In this document: positions 6,913-17,321 of the stretch, piece after piece | How the letters are laid out: each line of letters starts with the position of its first letter | How positions within the stretch are numbered: the first letter of the stretch is position 1 | Assembly: GCF_009765775.1 (NCBI RefSeq) | Contig: NZ_LMUU01000216.1 | Coordinates: 12,555 to 58,660, forward strand | DNA from: Beijerinckia sp. L45 | GTDB lineage: Bacteria; Pseudomonadota; Alphaproteobacteria; Rhizobiales; Beijerinckiaceae | Direction: 5' to 3' | Length of the DNA: 46,106 bases | Position numbers and translations under genes: made by a program | Notes under the pieces: model-generated | Databases searched by the model: none | The model's input: only the letters and a program-made list of their open reading frames with translations | What the model was told of the DNA's origin: nothing

Positions 6913-9393
6913 TCAGCGCCGCCGCCGCCAGATGCCGCGCCGCGCCGCCTGCGCGCCTTGCTGCGCCGCCAAAAGATCGGCCGGCGCGTCGTCGGTCGCC
7001 GGACTGCCGCCATTCGTCAGGATCGTCGTGGCGAGATCGTCGCCATCGACGGTGCAGCGGTAGGTCGCGCCGGCCGCCGGCGTGCAGACGACCTCGCGGC
7101 GGCGGAGGTAGCGCGCGAGACTGCGCACCGGGCGGCCCGTCACCGGCGCAACGCCCTGCAGGCGGATCGGACGGCCATCGATATCGAAGCTGGCCGTGTC
7201 CGTCACATCGGCGTCGCCGGTGATGGCGCCGGTCTTGTCCCGGTCAGCGTCCTTGGTCTCCGCCGCGGCTTCGACGATCGGCGCGGGCGCCGTCTTGGAC
7301 GCGGCCGCCGGCACCGCGACGACGCTCTTTTTCGCCGCCGCGGTTCGGCGCGCGCCCAGGATCTTTTCCGCATCGGCGACGAAATCGTGCCAGATCTTGG
7401 CCGGGACGTCGCCGCCGGTCACGCCGTTCATCGGGCTGTTGTCGTCGTTGCCGGTCCAGACGCCGACGGTGATGTCCGGCCCGCTGCCGATGAACCAGGC
7501 GTCGCGAAAATCCTGGGTCGTGCCGGTCTTGCCGCCTGTCGGCACCGCGAGCTGCGCGGCGCGCCCGGTGCCCTCGCGGACGACGTCGGACAGCAATTCG
7601 CGCATCGCGAGTTTCGCCGCGTCGGGCTCCGTGTCGCCGGCATATTGCTGCGGCCGGTTGAACAAAACCTTGTCGCCGCTGGCGATGCGGCGCACGAGGA
7701 ACGGCTCGACGCTGTCCTGGTCGGATGCCACGGTGGCGTAGGCGCGGGTCATTTCCATCAGGCTGATGCCGGCTGTTCCCAACGCAAGGCTCGGAACATT
7801 GGGCAGATCGGACGTGACGCCGAGCTCGTGCGCGGTCTTGATGACGGTGGGGATCCCCACCTTCTGGCCGAGCTGCGCCGCGACGGTGTTGAGGGAATGA
7901 GCGAACGCGAGATGCAGCGGGATCGCGCCGCGATAGCCTTTTTCGAAATTGTGCGGCTGCCAGTCGCCGATCTCGACGGGCTGATCGACGACAGTCGTGT
8001 CCGGCGTCGCGCCCTGGCGCAGCGCGGTGAGATAGACGAACAGTTTGAACAGCGACCCAACTTGGCGCTTCGCCATCGTCGCGCGGTTGAAGCCGCTGTC
8101 GTCGTAGTCGCGGCCGCCGACCATCGCGAGGATGGCGCCGTCCGGTCCGAGCGCGACAAGCGCGGCCTGGCCGATGTTCTTGCGGACGCCTTCGCCTTCG
8201 AGATAGCGATCGATGACCCGCTCGGCGAGCTCCTGCATCGCCGGGACGATGGTCGTGCTCGCGGTAACGTCCACGGCGGCATTGCCGACAAGCGCCTTGA
8301 TGTCGCCGGCCGCGACGTCGACGGCATAGCCGGATCCCGACGGCGTTTCCGGCAGCACCTTCAGGGTCGCGGGGTGCGCGCGGGCGGCATCCGCATCGGC
8401 CTGCGACGCCACGCCTGTTTCGACCATGGCGCGGAGCACGAGGGTGGCGCGGGTCTGCGCCGCTTCGAGATTGCGATGCGGCGCCAATTGGCTCGGGGCG
8501 CGGACGAGCCCCGCCATCATCGCGGCTTCCGGCAGGGTGAGATCGCGCGCACTCTTGCCGAAATAGCGCTGGGCCGCCGCGTCGACGCCATAAGCCCCGG
8601 CGCCGAAATAGGCGGCGTTGAGATAGCGGCCGAGGATCTCCTGCTTGCTCAGGTGGTGCTCGAGCCAGAGCGCGATCATCGCTTCCTGGACCTTGCGCTT
8701 CAAGGTGCGGTCCGGCGACAGCAGGGTCAGGCGGGCCAGCTGTTGGGTCAGCGTGCTCGCGCCCTCCTTGCCGCGCCCGCGGAGGACGTCACGAAAGATG
8801 GCGCGGGCCATGCCATGCGGATCGAGCGCGCCATGGCTGAAGAACCGGCGGTCTTCGATGGCGACGATCGCGGTCTTGAGAACCTGCGGGATCTCGTCGG
8901 CGGTCAGCTTCTCGCCGCGGGGCGTGCCGCGGGTGGCGAGTTCGCTGCCATCCGCGGCCTGGACGAGAACGCCGCTGCCTGTCGCATCGCCGGACACGCC
9001 GCCGTCCGTCGGGATCTCGAAGACGCAATCGGCGAGATAGCCGAAGACCAGGATTAGCAGGACTACGGCAGCCGTCGCGACATGGGCGCGACGCGGGACG
9101 AGACGGCGTGCGGCATTCAGCTCAACAGAAGAACCCGTGCGTGGATTGATTGGCGCCGGACGCAGGCGCCGCCACACCGAAACGATCGGAACAGGAAGCA
9201 CGACAGGGCCGAGCGAGCGCCTGCGTTCCCAAAGCCGCCGCCCCGTCGCCGAGAGCCAGGCCGCCATGCGCTCCAGCCAGGCGGCATCGATCAACCGGTC
9301 GACGGCGGATTCGTGAGATTCCGGTTCGAGTTGATCAGGCAACCGGCGTATCCATCGACAGGGCTGGACGTTTATTGCCAAGCTTACGGCCAT
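6913..9393 (-). CDS. Bifunctional class A penicillin-binding protein (PBP1 family)
   Basis: This peptidoglycan polymerase and crosslinker of the inner membrane has 826 residues from the ATG at 9393. The frame is open upstream to 9537, so the start is uncertain. One TM helix lies at about 106-122 after a long basic cytosolic tail. The GT51 transglycosylase domain has its catalytic Glu180 in VAIEDRRFF and the motif EGASTLTQQLARL (about 210-222). The transpeptidase domain has SxxK at 447-450 (SLFK), SxN at 500-502 (SLN) and KTGTT at 622-626. A poorly conserved Ala-rich tail and a terminal RRR cluster follow. All catalytic motifs are intact. It is transcribed alone toward leuA. Confidence 0.92.
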   Translation of the reverse strand: MAVSLAINVQPCRWIRRLPDQLEPESHESAVDRLIDAAWLERMAAWLSATGRRLWERRRSLGPVVLPVPIVSVWRRLRPAPINPRTGSSVELNAARRLVPRRAHVATAAVVLLILVFGYLADCVFEIPTDGGVSGDATGSGVLVQAADGSELATRGTPRGEKLTADEIPQVLKTAIVAIEDRRFFSHGALDPHGMARAIFRDVLRGRGKEGASTLTQQLARLTLLSPDRTLKRKVQEAMIALWLEHHLSKQEILGRYLNAAYFGAGAYGVDAAAQRYFGKSARDLTLPEAAMMAGLVRAPSQLAPHRNLEAAQTRATLVLRAMVETGVASQADADAARAHPATLKVLPETPSGSGYAVDVAAGDIKALVGNAAVDVTASTTIVPAMQELAERVIDRYLEGEGVRKNIGQAALVALGPDGAILAMVGGRDYDDSGFNRATMAKRQVGSLFKLFVYLTALRQGATPDTTVVDQPVEIGDWQPHNFEKGYRGAIPLHLAFAHSLNTVAAQLGQKVGIPTVIKTAHELGVTSDLPNVPSLALGTAGISLMEMTRAYATVASDQDSVEPFLVRRIASGDKVLFNRPQQYAGDTEPDAAKLAMRELLSDVVREGTGRAAQLAVPTGGKTGTTQDFRDAWFIGSGPDITVGVWTGNDDNSPMNGVTGGDVPAKIWHDFVADAEKILGARRTAAAKKSVVAVPAAASKTAPAPIVEAAAETKDADRDKTGAITGDADVTDTASFDIDGRPIRLQGVAPVTGRPVRSLARYLRRREVVCTPAAGATYRCTVDGDDLATTILTNGGSPATDDAPADLLAAQQGAQAARRGIWRRRR

Positions 9394-9544
9394 GGAACGG
9401 CGGTGCCGCCTGCATTGTTCCAAATGTGTTTTTTTGAAATGCCGGGACGATCGCGTGCGTGATCTGTGAACGTCGCAAAGCAAGCGATACTCAAATGGTT
9501 CGCACCGGTCTAAACTAGGCTGATCTTGGGAGACCATCCGTCAT

Positions 9545-9877
9545 ATGACCCGCATTCTTCTTCCCCTCGCCGTCCTCAGCCTCGCCGCCATGCTCGGCGG
9601 CTGCAACGAAACCAATGGCGGCGCCGGTCCCGTTGTCTCCGCGCCAATCGGGCCGACCGCCTACAAGCTGCCGCCCGGCGCCGGATGCACCGGGGAGATC
9701 AACAAGTACCAGGACGTGCTTAGGGCCGATCTGGCGAGCGGCAACGTCGCGCAGAGCGTCTACGACGCGATCCAGCGCGATCTGACGCGCGCGGCGTCGG
9801 CCTGCGAGGCCGGGCGCGAGGGTGAGGCACGCTCGATCATCGCGGCGACGAAAGCGAAGCACGGGTACAAGGCGTAG
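9545..9877 (+). CDS. Small lipoprotein of unknown function
   Basis: The 110-residue protein has an SD GGGAGA about 9 nt before the ATG. It has a lipoprotein signal peptide (ILLPLAVLSLAAMLGGC), with the lipobox cysteine near residue 20. The mature part has two more cysteines (PGAGCTGEI and AASACEAG), which could form a disulfide in the periplasm, and a helical segment between them. No enzyme family was recognised. It is divergent from the PBP gene with a 150-bp intergenic region, and followed by AT-rich DNA. Confidence 0.8.
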   Translation: MTRILLPLAVLSLAAMLGGCNETNGGAGPVVSAPIGPTAYKLPPGAGCTGEINKYQDVLRADLASGNVAQSVYDAIQRDLTRAASACEAGREGEARSIIAATKAKHGYKA

Positions 9878-10091
9878 GGACTTGAGGCTCAGTCAGATCT
9901 GCAGAGCTAAGCCCAATGCTGGCTGAGAGCGCCTTACTTTTTTCGTGCACAACAAATGTCCACTTTACCGCCCTTCTATATGCGGCGATAAACTGCCGTA
10001 TTCAGAAGGTTCGATATCGCTGTTTTAAGATGCTTCACAGGCAACTACTGATCAGCATTTATATTCAATCCATCATTAGCCAATCACTGGT

Positions 10092-10679
10092 TTAGCCCGC
10101 CGAATCAATCATTCCATATCTTCGATTAGTTATACGCTCGAACTGTATACGCTGATCAGCAGGGTCAAGAATTTTCTGCACACAACCTACAAAGTGCCTC
10201 TTGGCTACGACAAGTTCGCGCCTGATATTCATGTTGTTTTTAGCATTCAGATAATCAATTTTTCCCAAGCATACATAGGCTTTGACCAAACCGTCTAAAA
10301 CCTCATGCCGATAGCCCTTAAATCCTTCGTCTTTATCTTTACCATGATCATCAATTTCAATATTTGGAAAAAACCATCTACCTTTATCTACCATTGTCGA
10401 CAAAGATATCCTTAAACGGTGACGGCGATCGAAATATGATTCTCCGCCAATTTTAGATGGGTCCAAATCGCACAAATGAATAGATTCAGTCAAATTATCA
10501 GCTACCTGATCCGCCCACTTTCTGAAATTATCAAAATATTTAATGCGCAAGTCAAACAGATCTCGTTCATCTTTTCGACTCGACAGTATCGAACTCACGA
10601 TTGCTGATGCGAGCGCGACCATTGCGCTTCCTAGACTTACTAAAACCGTCGGATTTTCTAGTTCTGCTAGCCAGTTCAT
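10092..10679 (-). CDS. AT-rich orphan gene, membrane-anchored protein of unknown function
   Basis: The 195-residue protein has one TM helix near the N-terminus (residues about 12-33, LVSLGSAMVALASAIVSSIL), then a basic stop-transfer SSRKDERD. The remaining helical soluble domain of about 160 residues has conserved-looking aromatic and charged positions (IKYFDNFRKWADQVADNL; RHRLRISLSTMVDKGRWFFP). No catalytic motif was seen. Base composition is clearly more AT-rich than the flanking purL and lipoprotein genes, and codon choice (ATA, TTA, AGA) differs from neighbours. This suggests recent acquisition, although no integrase or repeat borders it. Function is unknown. Confidence 0.75.
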   Translation of the reverse strand: MNWLAELENPTVLVSLGSAMVALASAIVSSILSSRKDERDLFDLRIKYFDNFRKWADQVADNLTESIHLCDLDPSKIGGESYFDRRHRLRISLSTMVDKGRWFFPNIEIDDHGKDKDEGFKGYRHEVLDGLVKAYVCLGKIDYLNAKNNMNIRRELVVAKRHFVGCVQKILDPADQRIQFERITNRRYGMIDSAG

Positions 10680-10800
10680 CCGTACTCAGGCTTGGCCTGT
10701 CCCTTGAAAGATTGGTAACGGCAACACCTTTGATTGCAGATCAGAAGTTAAGCAAGACGGCCGAACAACTTAAACCAGATTTGATTGGCCAAATGGCGGG

Positions 10801-13002
10801 CTAGTGCCCCGCCATATACCCCGGTAGCCATTCCTCGTGCGCCGCGCGGATGGCGGCGAGCGGGACGGCAGGCTCGGCGCCCAGGATCAGAAAATCCCCG
10901 CCGGTGCTGCCGATGCGCAGGAACGGCACGCTGGCGGCACCGGCTTCGATCAGCAGCGTCGCGGCCTCGGCCTCCGACGCCACCACGACGTAGCGGCCCT
11001 GGTCCTCGCCGAACAGCCAGGCGTGGGTGGCCACATCGGCCGGCACGTCGATCGACGCACCGATCTTGCCGCTCACCGCCATCTCGGCGAGTGCGATGGC
11101 GAGCCCGCCGTCGGAAATATCGTGCACGGCGCTGACCCGTTTGCCGAGAATCAGCCCGCGGACGAAATCGCCGTTGGCGCGCTCGGCCGCGAGATCGACG
11201 GGCGGCGGGGCGCCCTCTTCCCGGCCGCAAATATCGCGGAGATAGACGGACTGGCCGAGCCAGCCGGCCGTCGCACCGATCAGTAAAATGGCCTCGTCGG
11301 CGCGCTTGAACGAAGGCGACATGCTGAGCGCAACGTCACTTATGACGCCGACACCGCCGATCGAGGGCGTCGGCAGGATGCCCTTGCCAGCACTCTCGTT
11401 GTAGAGCGAGACGTTGCCGGAAACGATCGGGAAGTCGAGCGCGCGGCAGGCCTCGCCGATGCCTTGGATGCAGCCGACCAGTTGCCCCATCACTTCGGGC
11501 TTTTCCGGGTTGCCGAAGTTCAAGTTGTCGGTCGCCGCGCGCGGCGTGGCGCCGGAGGCCGTGATATTGCGCCAGGCTTCGGCCACCGCCTGCTTGCCGC
11601 CTTCGACCGGGTCGGCCTCGCAATAGCGCTGCGTCACGTCCGTGGTCAGCGCCAGCCCCTTGGGGCCGTCACCGATGCGGATCACCGCGGCGTCGCCGCC
11701 GGGGCGCTGCACGCTGTTGCCGAGGATGAGATGATCGTACTGCTGCCATACCCAGCGCTTCGAGCAGAGGTCGGGCGAGGCCAGCAGCGTCAGCAGCGCC
11801 TCGACGTCGCCCATCGGCGCCTTGACCGACGCGGAATCGAGCACCGGCAGCTTCGGCGAGGCGATATGAGGCCTGTCATACAATGGCGCCTCGTCGCCAA
11901 GCTCCTTGATCGGCAGGTCCACCTTTACCTCACCGCCATGCTTGACGACGAAGCGCAGCGTATCGGTGGTCTTGCCGATCACCGCGAAGTCGAGCCCCCA
12001 TTTGCGGAAGATCGCCTCGGCGACCGCGCGTTTGCTGGGATCGAGCACCATGAGCATGCGCTCCTGGCTTTCCGACAGCATCATCTCGTAGGCGGTCATG
12101 CCGGTCTCGCGGCAGGGCACGGTGTCGAGATCGAGCTCGATACCGAGGTCGCCCTTGGCCCCCATCTCGACCGCCGAGGAGGTGAGGCCAGCGGCGCCCA
12201 TGTCCTGGATGGCGACGACGGCGCCGGTCTTCATCAGCTCGAGACAGGCCTCCAGCAGCAGCTTTTCCGCGAAGGGGTCGCCGACCTGGACGGTCGGGCG
12301 CTTCTCCTCGGCGTCGGCTTCGAAGGACGCGGAGGCCATGGTCGCGCCATGGATGCCGTCGCGGCCGGTTTTGGAGCCGAGATAGACGATCGGATTCCCC
12401 ACGCCTGTGGCGGTGGCGTAAAAAATCTCGTCGGTGCGGGCGATGCCGACCGCCATCGCGTTGACCAGGATGTTGCCGTCGTAGCGGCTATGAAAGTTGG
12501 TCGAGCCGCCGACGGTGGGCACGCCAAAGCTGTTGCCGTAGCCGCCGATGCCGGCGACGACGCCGGCCACGAGATGACGCGTCTTGGGATGCTCCGGCGC
12601 GCCGAAGCGCAACAAATTCAAGCAGGCCACCGGCCGCGCGCCCATGGTGAAAACGTCGCGCAGAATGCCACCGACGCCGGTGCCTGCGCCCTGGTAGGGC
12701 TCGATATAGGAGGGATGGTTGTGGCTCTCCATTTTGAAGATGCAGGCATCGCCGTCGCCGATGTCGATCACGCCGGCGTTCTCGCCCGGCCCCTGGATCA
12801 CCCACGGCGCCTTGGTCGGCAAGGTGCGCAGATGCAGGCGCGAGGACTTGTAGGAACAATGCTCGTTCCACATCGCGGAGAAGATGCCGAGTTCGGTGAA
12901 GCTCGGCACGCGCCCGATCAGCGCGAGAAGGCGCTCGTATTCGTCGGGCTTGAGGCCATGGCTGGCGACGAGGTCGGGCGTGATTTCGGGTTCGACAGTC
13001 AC
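10801..13002 (-). CDS. purL: Phosphoribosylformylglycinamidine synthase, PurL subunit
   Basis: This enzyme converts FGAR to FGAM using ATP and ammonia supplied by PurQ in purine biosynthesis. The GTG at 13002 with AGAGAG upstream gives 733 residues, the usual length of small (type II) PurL. A longer open frame to 13215 has no family support. Visible motifs are [10 protein letters not shown] near residue 40, the nucleotide-binding [20 protein letters not shown], and two AIRS-like halves with the late motif [17 protein letters not shown]. purS and purQ are not in the window. The gene is flanked by an AT-rich orphan and a divergent SDR gene. Confidence 0.96.
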   Translation of the reverse strand: MTVEPEITPDLVASHGLKPDEYERLLALIGRVPSFTELGIFSAMWNEHCSYKSSRLHLRTLPTKAPWVIQGPGENAGVIDIGDGDACIFKMESHNHPSYIEPYQGAGTGVGGILRDVFTMGARPVACLNLLRFGAPEHPKTRHLVAGVVAGIGGYGNSFGVPTVGGSTNFHSRYDGNILVNAMAVGIARTDEIFYATATGVGNPIVYLGSKTGRDGIHGATMASASFEADAEEKRPTVQVGDPFAEKLLLEACLELMKTGAVVAIQDMGAAGLTSSAVEMGAKGDLGIELDLDTVPCRETGMTAYEMMLSESQERMLMVLDPSKRAVAEAIFRKWGLDFAVIGKTTDTLRFVVKHGGEVKVDLPIKELGDEAPLYDRPHIASPKLPVLDSASVKAPMGDVEALLTLLASPDLCSKRWVWQQYDHLILGNSVQRPGGDAAVIRIGDGPKGLALTTDVTQRYCEADPVEGGKQAVAEAWRNITASGATPRAATDNLNFGNPEKPEVMGQLVGCIQGIGEACRALDFPIVSGNVSLYNESAGKGILPTPSIGGVGVISDVALSMSPSFKRADEAILLIGATAGWLGQSVYLRDICGREEGAPPPVDLAAERANGDFVRGLILGKRVSAVHDISDGGLAIALAEMAVSGKIGASIDVPADVATHAWLFGEDQGRYVVVASEAEAATLLIEAGAASVPFLRIGSTGGDFLILGAEPAVPLAAIRAAHEEWLPGYMAGH

Positions 13003-13237
13003 GGGGCTCTCTGGAACGAAGGGCGGGAGTCCGTGCTCTCTTAGCCAGCCGGGAGCACTTTGTCGCCCCCTCGTGGGCCGATCACCGGCCTGACGAGCGG
13101 CCGCTTTTGTGGCGCGTACCGCGATCGCGACGCGCCGCTGCATGGCAGCCGGGTGCGGCGACGATGCAGGCAACTTTGACCGGCATGTCCTGTTGGCCCG
13201 TCCAGTCACCTGCACCTGTCGTCAAAGGGAGTTTCCG

Positions 13238-14233
13238 ATGGACACCTACGAGAAGAACGCACCGTCGCGCCGCGCAATTGTCGGAGGTGCCGGGATAGCG
13301 CTTGCCGCCTCGGCCGGACAGGCCGGCGCGCAGAGCCCACCGCCCGCCGCGGCCCCGCTGCAGGACCCGACGTCGAAATATCCGAAGCCGCCGTACAAAA
13401 AACAGTCCCAGCCCTGGCCCGGCCTCGCCAACAAGATGGATCCCAAACCCGATCACGGGGAGACCTCCTACAAGGGATCCGGCCGGCTCGCCGGCCGTCG
13501 CGCGCTGATCACCGGCGGCGATTCCGGCATGGGGCGGGCTGCCGCGATCGCCTTCGCCCGCGAAGGCGCGGATGTCGTGATCAACTATCTGCCGGCCGAG
13601 CAATCCGATGCCGATGAGGTCATCGCGCTCATGAAGGCCGCCGGGCGCAACGCCTTGGCGATACCCGGCGATCTTCGTGACGAGGCATTCTGCCAGAAAC
13701 TCGTCGCCGATGCTGTGCAGGGCCTCGGCGGTCTCGACATCGTCGTCAGCAACGCCGGCCGACAGCAGGCGCACGACTCGATCCTCGACATCTCGACCGA
13801 GCAGTTCGACTGGACGATGAAGACAAATATCTACGCGCCGTTCTGGATCATCAAGGCGGCGCTGCCGCACCTGCAGCCGGGCTCCGCGATCATCGCCACG
13901 ACATCGGAACAGGCTTACGACCCGACACCCGACCTCTACGACTACGCGCAGACCAAGGCGGCGACGATGAATTTCGTGAAATCGCTGGCCAAGCAGCTCG
14001 GCCCCAAAGGCATTCGCGTGAACGGCGTGGCGCCGGGCCCGATCTGGACGCCGCTGCAGGTCAGCGGCGGCGCGTCGATGCAGAAGCTGGAAAATTTTGG
14101 CTCGATGACACCCCTTGGACGCCCCGGCCAGCCGGCCGAACTCGCGGGCATCTATGTGCAGCTGGCGTCGAGCGAGGGCAGCTACGCCACCGGGCAGGTC
14201 TATGGCGCGGCGGGCGGAAGCGGGCAGCCGTAA
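13238..14233 (+). CDS. SDR-family oxidoreductase with Tat-type signal (YghA-like)
   Basis: The protein has 331 residues, with SD AAAGGGAG before the ATG at 13238. The N-terminus has a twin-arginine motif SRRAIVGGAG, a hydrophobic stretch and AGAQ, indicating export of the folded protein. The mature part begins with the family-typical DPTSKYPKPPYKKQSQPWPG. The Rossmann motif TGGDSGMG binds NAD(P). The catalytic Ser (IATTSEQ), Tyr and Lys (YAQTK) are present, and NAG (VVSNAGR) is intact. The substrate is unknown; relatives act on aldehydes or sugars. A palindromic repeat and a strong terminator follow. Confidence 0.88.
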   Translation: MDTYEKNAPSRRAIVGGAGIALAASAGQAGAQSPPPAAAPLQDPTSKYPKPPYKKQSQPWPGLANKMDPKPDHGETSYKGSGRLAGRRALITGGDSGMGRAAAIAFAREGADVVINYLPAEQSDADEVIALMKAAGRNALAIPGDLRDEAFCQKLVADAVQGLGGLDIVVSNAGRQQAHDSILDISTEQFDWTMKTNIYAPFWIIKAALPHLQPGSAIIATTSEQAYDPTPDLYDYAQTKAATMNFVKSLAKQLGPKGIRVNGVAPGPIWTPLQVSGGASMQKLENFGSMTPLGRPGQPAELAGIYVQLASSEGSYATGQVYGAAGGSGQP

Positions 14234-14248
14234 ACCGCAGGGGTTGCA

Positions 14249-14338
14249 GTCTTCGCGAGCCGGAGGCGAAGCAACCCAGAGCCGCAAACCTCAAGTTGTG
14301 CTGAGGCTCCTGGGTTGCTTCGCTTGGCTCGCAAAGAC
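14249..14338. repeat. Palindromic repeat, family A, copy 1
   Basis: Long imperfect inverted arms of about 28-30 bp (14249-14278 and 14311-14338) end in GTCTTCGCGAGC and GCTCGCAAAGAC, with GAAGCAACCCA/TGGGTTGCTTC at the inner ends. A related copy lies at 28142-28236. No coding capacity. It resembles the REP/MITE-like intergenic palindromes spread through Bradyrhizobium-type genomes. Confidence 0.8.
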
Positions 14339-14375
14339 GTTTTAAACCAACCAAATCTCGACCATCTGCCAAACG

Positions 14376-14410
14376 AAAAGGCCGCTGCTCAGGAGCAGCG
14401 GCCTTTTTTT
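14376..14410. terminator. Strong Rho-independent terminator, probably bidirectional
   Basis: The perfect 11-bp stem GGCCGCTGCTC/GAGCAGCGGCC with a 2-base loop is followed on the plus strand by seven Ts, and preceded by AAAA, which gives a T-run on the minus strand as well. It serves the SDR gene and the convergent L,D-transpeptidase gene. Confidence 0.92.
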
Positions 14411-14430
14411 AGCAAATCAACGTCCGTTGC

Positions 14431-14967
14431 TTACGGGATCGAAACGACCGGCGTTCCGACCTTCACGCGGCTGTAGAGATCCACCACGTCTTCGTTGAGC
14501 ATGCGGATGCAGCCGTAGGAGGCCGAAGTGCCGACAGAGGCGCGCATCTTGGCGGAGGTGCCGTGGATGGCGATTTCGGATAGCTTGAGGGTGAGCGCCG
14601 CGGCACCCATCGGGTTGTTGGCGGCGCCGCCAGCGATCACCGATGGGAGCTCGGGATGGTCGCGCGAGACGCTTTCCGGCGGCGACCATGCCGGCTCGAC
14701 GAACTTGCCTTCGATGAAGGTCTGGCCGCGCCAAGCCTTGCCGGTCTTGCCGATCGCCACGGGATAGCGCAGCGCGGTGCCGTCGCCATTGGTGAGATAC
14801 AGCTTCCGCTCGCTCTGCTTGATGATGATCATGCCAGCCGGATAAGTCGGCGGCACGGCGACGGTCTGGCTCGCGCTGGCCGGCGCGGCGGCGCATAGCG
14901 TGAGGGCGACAACGCATGACGTAAGGCTCAGACCAGCCACGCGGCTGATGCTCTTCACAATGTCCAT
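14431..14967 (-). CDS. L,D-transpeptidase (YkuD domain), periplasmic
   Basis: The 178-residue protein has an N-terminal signal peptide ending near PASAS (residue about 33). The YkuD domain carries the catalytic signature IHGTSAKMRASVG with SYGCIRM, where the Cys is the nucleophile and the His and Arg are catalytic partners. Such enzymes form 3-3 peptidoglycan crosslinks or attach outer-membrane proteins to the wall in Rhizobiales. The domain is complete. It is transcribed alone, converging on the SDR gene across the shared terminator. Confidence 0.93.
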   Translation of the reverse strand: MDIVKSISRVAGLSLTSCVVALTLCAAAPASASQTVAVPPTYPAGMIIIKQSERKLYLTNGDGTALRYPVAIGKTGKAWRGQTFIEGKFVEPAWSPPESVSRDHPELPSVIAGGAANNPMGAAALTLKLSEIAIHGTSAKMRASVGTSASYGCIRMLNEDVVDLYSRVKVGTPVVSIP

Positions 14968-15202
14968 GATATCCCCACCGGACGAAAATTTACGGCAGCG
15001 CGACGGCGACCGACCTGTGGGGGAACACTAGCAAAGCGAAGTCAAAGCGGGGTTAAAACCTTAGCGAAGGCGGCAAAAGCTTGGGCGTTGTTGCCGCGGA
15101 GTCGCACATTGGCCGCGCTGCGATCACGGCTTCGTCATTTTTGCGGGTGTTCCGCAACACTGCCGGTTTTTTTACATCCGGCAGCGTCGCACGTTTTGGC
15201 CG

Positions 15203-17167
15203 CTACGCGGATTTTTGCGTCGGTTTCTGCTCGCTCGGGCGATTCGAAATCAGGTCGTCGACGACCGACGGATCGGCCAAGGTCGAGGTATCGCCCAGCG
15301 CACCGATCTCGTTTTCGGCGATCTTGCGCAGGATGCGGCGCATGATCTTGCCCGACCGGGTCTTCGGCAAGCCCGGCGCGAACTGAATGATGTCGGGCGA
15401 GGCGATCGGCCCGATGTCGCGACGCACCCAGGCGACGAGTTCTTTGCGCAATTCCTCAGACGGGCTTTGCCCTTCCATCAGGGTGACATAGGCGTAGATG
15501 CCCTGCCCCTTGATGTCGTGCGGAAAGCCGACCACCGCCGCCTCCGACACTTTGCCATGGGCTGCAAGCGAACTCTCGACCTCGGCCGTGCCCATGCGGT
15601 GGCCGGAGACGTTGATGACGTCGTCGACGCGGCCGGTGATCCAGTAATAACCGTCGGCGTCGCGCCGGCAGCCGTCGCCGGTGAAATATTTTCCGGGATA
15701 GGTCGAGAAATAGGTCTGCACGAAACGCTCGTGGTCGCCGTACACGGTACGCATCTGGCCGGGCCAGGAGCGGGCGATGACCAGATTGCCCTCGCAGACG
15801 CCGTCTTGGACGGTGCCTTCGGCATCGACCACTTCCGGCAGCACGCCGAAGAACGGCGTCGTCGCCGAGCCTGGCTTGAGCGTCGTCACGCCCGGCAGCG
15901 GTGTGATCAGGTGGCCGCCGGTCTCGGTCTGCCACCATGTATCGACGATCGGGCAACGGCCCTCGCCGACGACGTTGTGGTACCACTCCCAGGCCTCCGG
16001 GTTGATCGGCTCGCCGACCGTGCCGAGAATGCGCAGGCTCGTGCGGCTGGTCCGCTTCACCGGCTCGTCGCCTGCCCCCATCAGCGAGCGGATGGCGGTC
16101 GGCGCGGTGTAGAAGATGTTGACCTTGTGCTTGTCGACGACGTCCCAGAAGCGCGAGATGGACGGATAGTTCGGCACGCCCTCGAACATCAGCGTCGTCG
16201 CGCCGTTGGCGAGCGGGCCGTAGACGATGTAGCTGTGCCCGGTCACCCAGCCGACGTCGGCGGTGCACCAATAGACGTCGCCGTCATGATAGTCGAAGAC
16301 GTACTGGTGGGTAATCGCGGCGTAGACGAGATAACCGGCCGTGGTATGGACGACGCCCTTCGGCGCGCCGGTCGAGCCCGACGTGAAGAGAATGAACAGC
16401 GGATCCTCCGCATTCATCTCCGCCGGCGGGCAATCGGGCGAGGCAGCCGCGACGGCTTCCTCGTAAGCGACGTCGCGGCCTTCGGTCCAGGCGACCTTGC
16501 CGCCGGTCCGCTTGACGACGATCATCGTCTCGACGATCCCGCCGCTCTTTTCCGCCGCGGCATCGGCGTTGACCTTCAGCGGCACCTTCTTGCCGCCGCG
16601 CAGGCCCTCGTCCGCGGTGATGACGATCTTGGACTTGCAGCCGCTGATGCGCCCGGCCAGCGCATCCGGGGAAAAGCCGCCGAACACGATGGAATGGACG
16701 GCGCCGATCCGCGCGCAGGCGAGCATCGCGTAGGCCGCCTCGGGGATCATCGGCAGGTAAATGGTGACCGTGTCGCCCTTCTTGACGCCCTTGTCCTTGA
16801 GGACATTGGCGAAACGGCAGACGTGCTCGTGCAATTCCTTATAGGTGATGGACTTGGAGTTCTCGGGATCGTCGCCTTCCCAGATCAGGGCGACCTGATC
16901 GCCGCGCGTGGCGAGGTGCCGGTCGATGCAGTTCGCCGCCACGTTGGTAGTGCCGTCCTCGAACCACTTGATCGAGACATTTTCGGCATCGAATGAGCAG
17001 TTCATCACCTTGGTGAACGGCTTGACCCAGTCGATGCGCTTGCCGTGCTCGGCCCAGAACCCGTCGGGATCGGACAGCGAGCGGGCGTACATGTCCTTGT
17101 AGCCCGCCGCGTCGATCAGGGCATGCGCCGCGACATCGGCAGGAACAGGATAGGTTTTCTCGGACAC
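15203..17167 (-). CDS. acs: Acetyl-CoA synthetase (AMP-forming)
   Basis: The enzyme converts acetate, ATP and CoA to acetyl-CoA via acetyl-AMP in the cytosol. The protein has 654 residues from a GTG at 17167 with an ideal SD (GGGAGG, 6 nt spacing). The acyl-adenylate motifs are complete: [18 protein letters not shown] (P-loop), [31 protein letters not shown], and the C-terminal [11 protein letters not shown] whose Lys is the known acetylation site. A hairpin CTGCCGG/CCGGCAG lies past the stop. Acetate assimilation then feeds the TCA cycle, which includes acnA further right in this window. Confidence 0.97.
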   Translation of the reverse strand: MSEKTYPVPADVAAHALIDAAGYKDMYARSLSDPDGFWAEHGKRIDWVKPFTKVMNCSFDAENVSIKWFEDGTTNVAANCIDRHLATRGDQVALIWEGDDPENSKSITYKELHEHVCRFANVLKDKGVKKGDTVTIYLPMIPEAAYAMLACARIGAVHSIVFGGFSPDALAGRISGCKSKIVITADEGLRGGKKVPLKVNADAAAEKSGGIVETMIVVKRTGGKVAWTEGRDVAYEEAVAAASPDCPPAEMNAEDPLFILFTSGSTGAPKGVVHTTAGYLVYAAITHQYVFDYHDGDVYWCTADVGWVTGHSYIVYGPLANGATTLMFEGVPNYPSISRFWDVVDKHKVNIFYTAPTAIRSLMGAGDEPVKRTSRTSLRILGTVGEPINPEAWEWYHNVVGEGRCPIVDTWWQTETGGHLITPLPGVTTLKPGSATTPFFGVLPEVVDAEGTVQDGVCEGNLVIARSWPGQMRTVYGDHERFVQTYFSTYPGKYFTGDGCRRDADGYYWITGRVDDVINVSGHRMGTAEVESSLAAHGKVSEAAVVGFPHDIKGQGIYAYVTLMEGQSPSEELRKELVAWVRRDIGPIASPDIIQFAPGLPKTRSGKIMRRILRKIAENEIGALGDTSTLADPSVVDDLISNRPSEQKPTQKSA

Positions 17168-17321
17168 GTCTTGCCTCCCTAACGCTTTTCACAGTGCCCC
17201 GCCGCCGACTGCGGGCGAGCGGACTATGCGCCAGACGTTAGGGGGCAAACAAGCGGCAGCAGCACCCTCTTTAGAACGTCCCAGTTGCGGCCGGAGGCCC
17301 GGCGTCGCGACGCCGGTTCGC

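Noticed and set aside
4915-9057. A 1380-codon rightward open frame
   Set aside because: It is antisense to leuA and the PBP gene; long antisense frames are expected at this GC content, and the translation has no domain and repetitive Arg/Asp/Gly composition.
13003-13215. Longer N-terminus for PurL from a start at 13215
   Set aside because: The extra 71 residues are basic, low-complexity and unlike PurL; the GTG at 13002 gives the normal family length.
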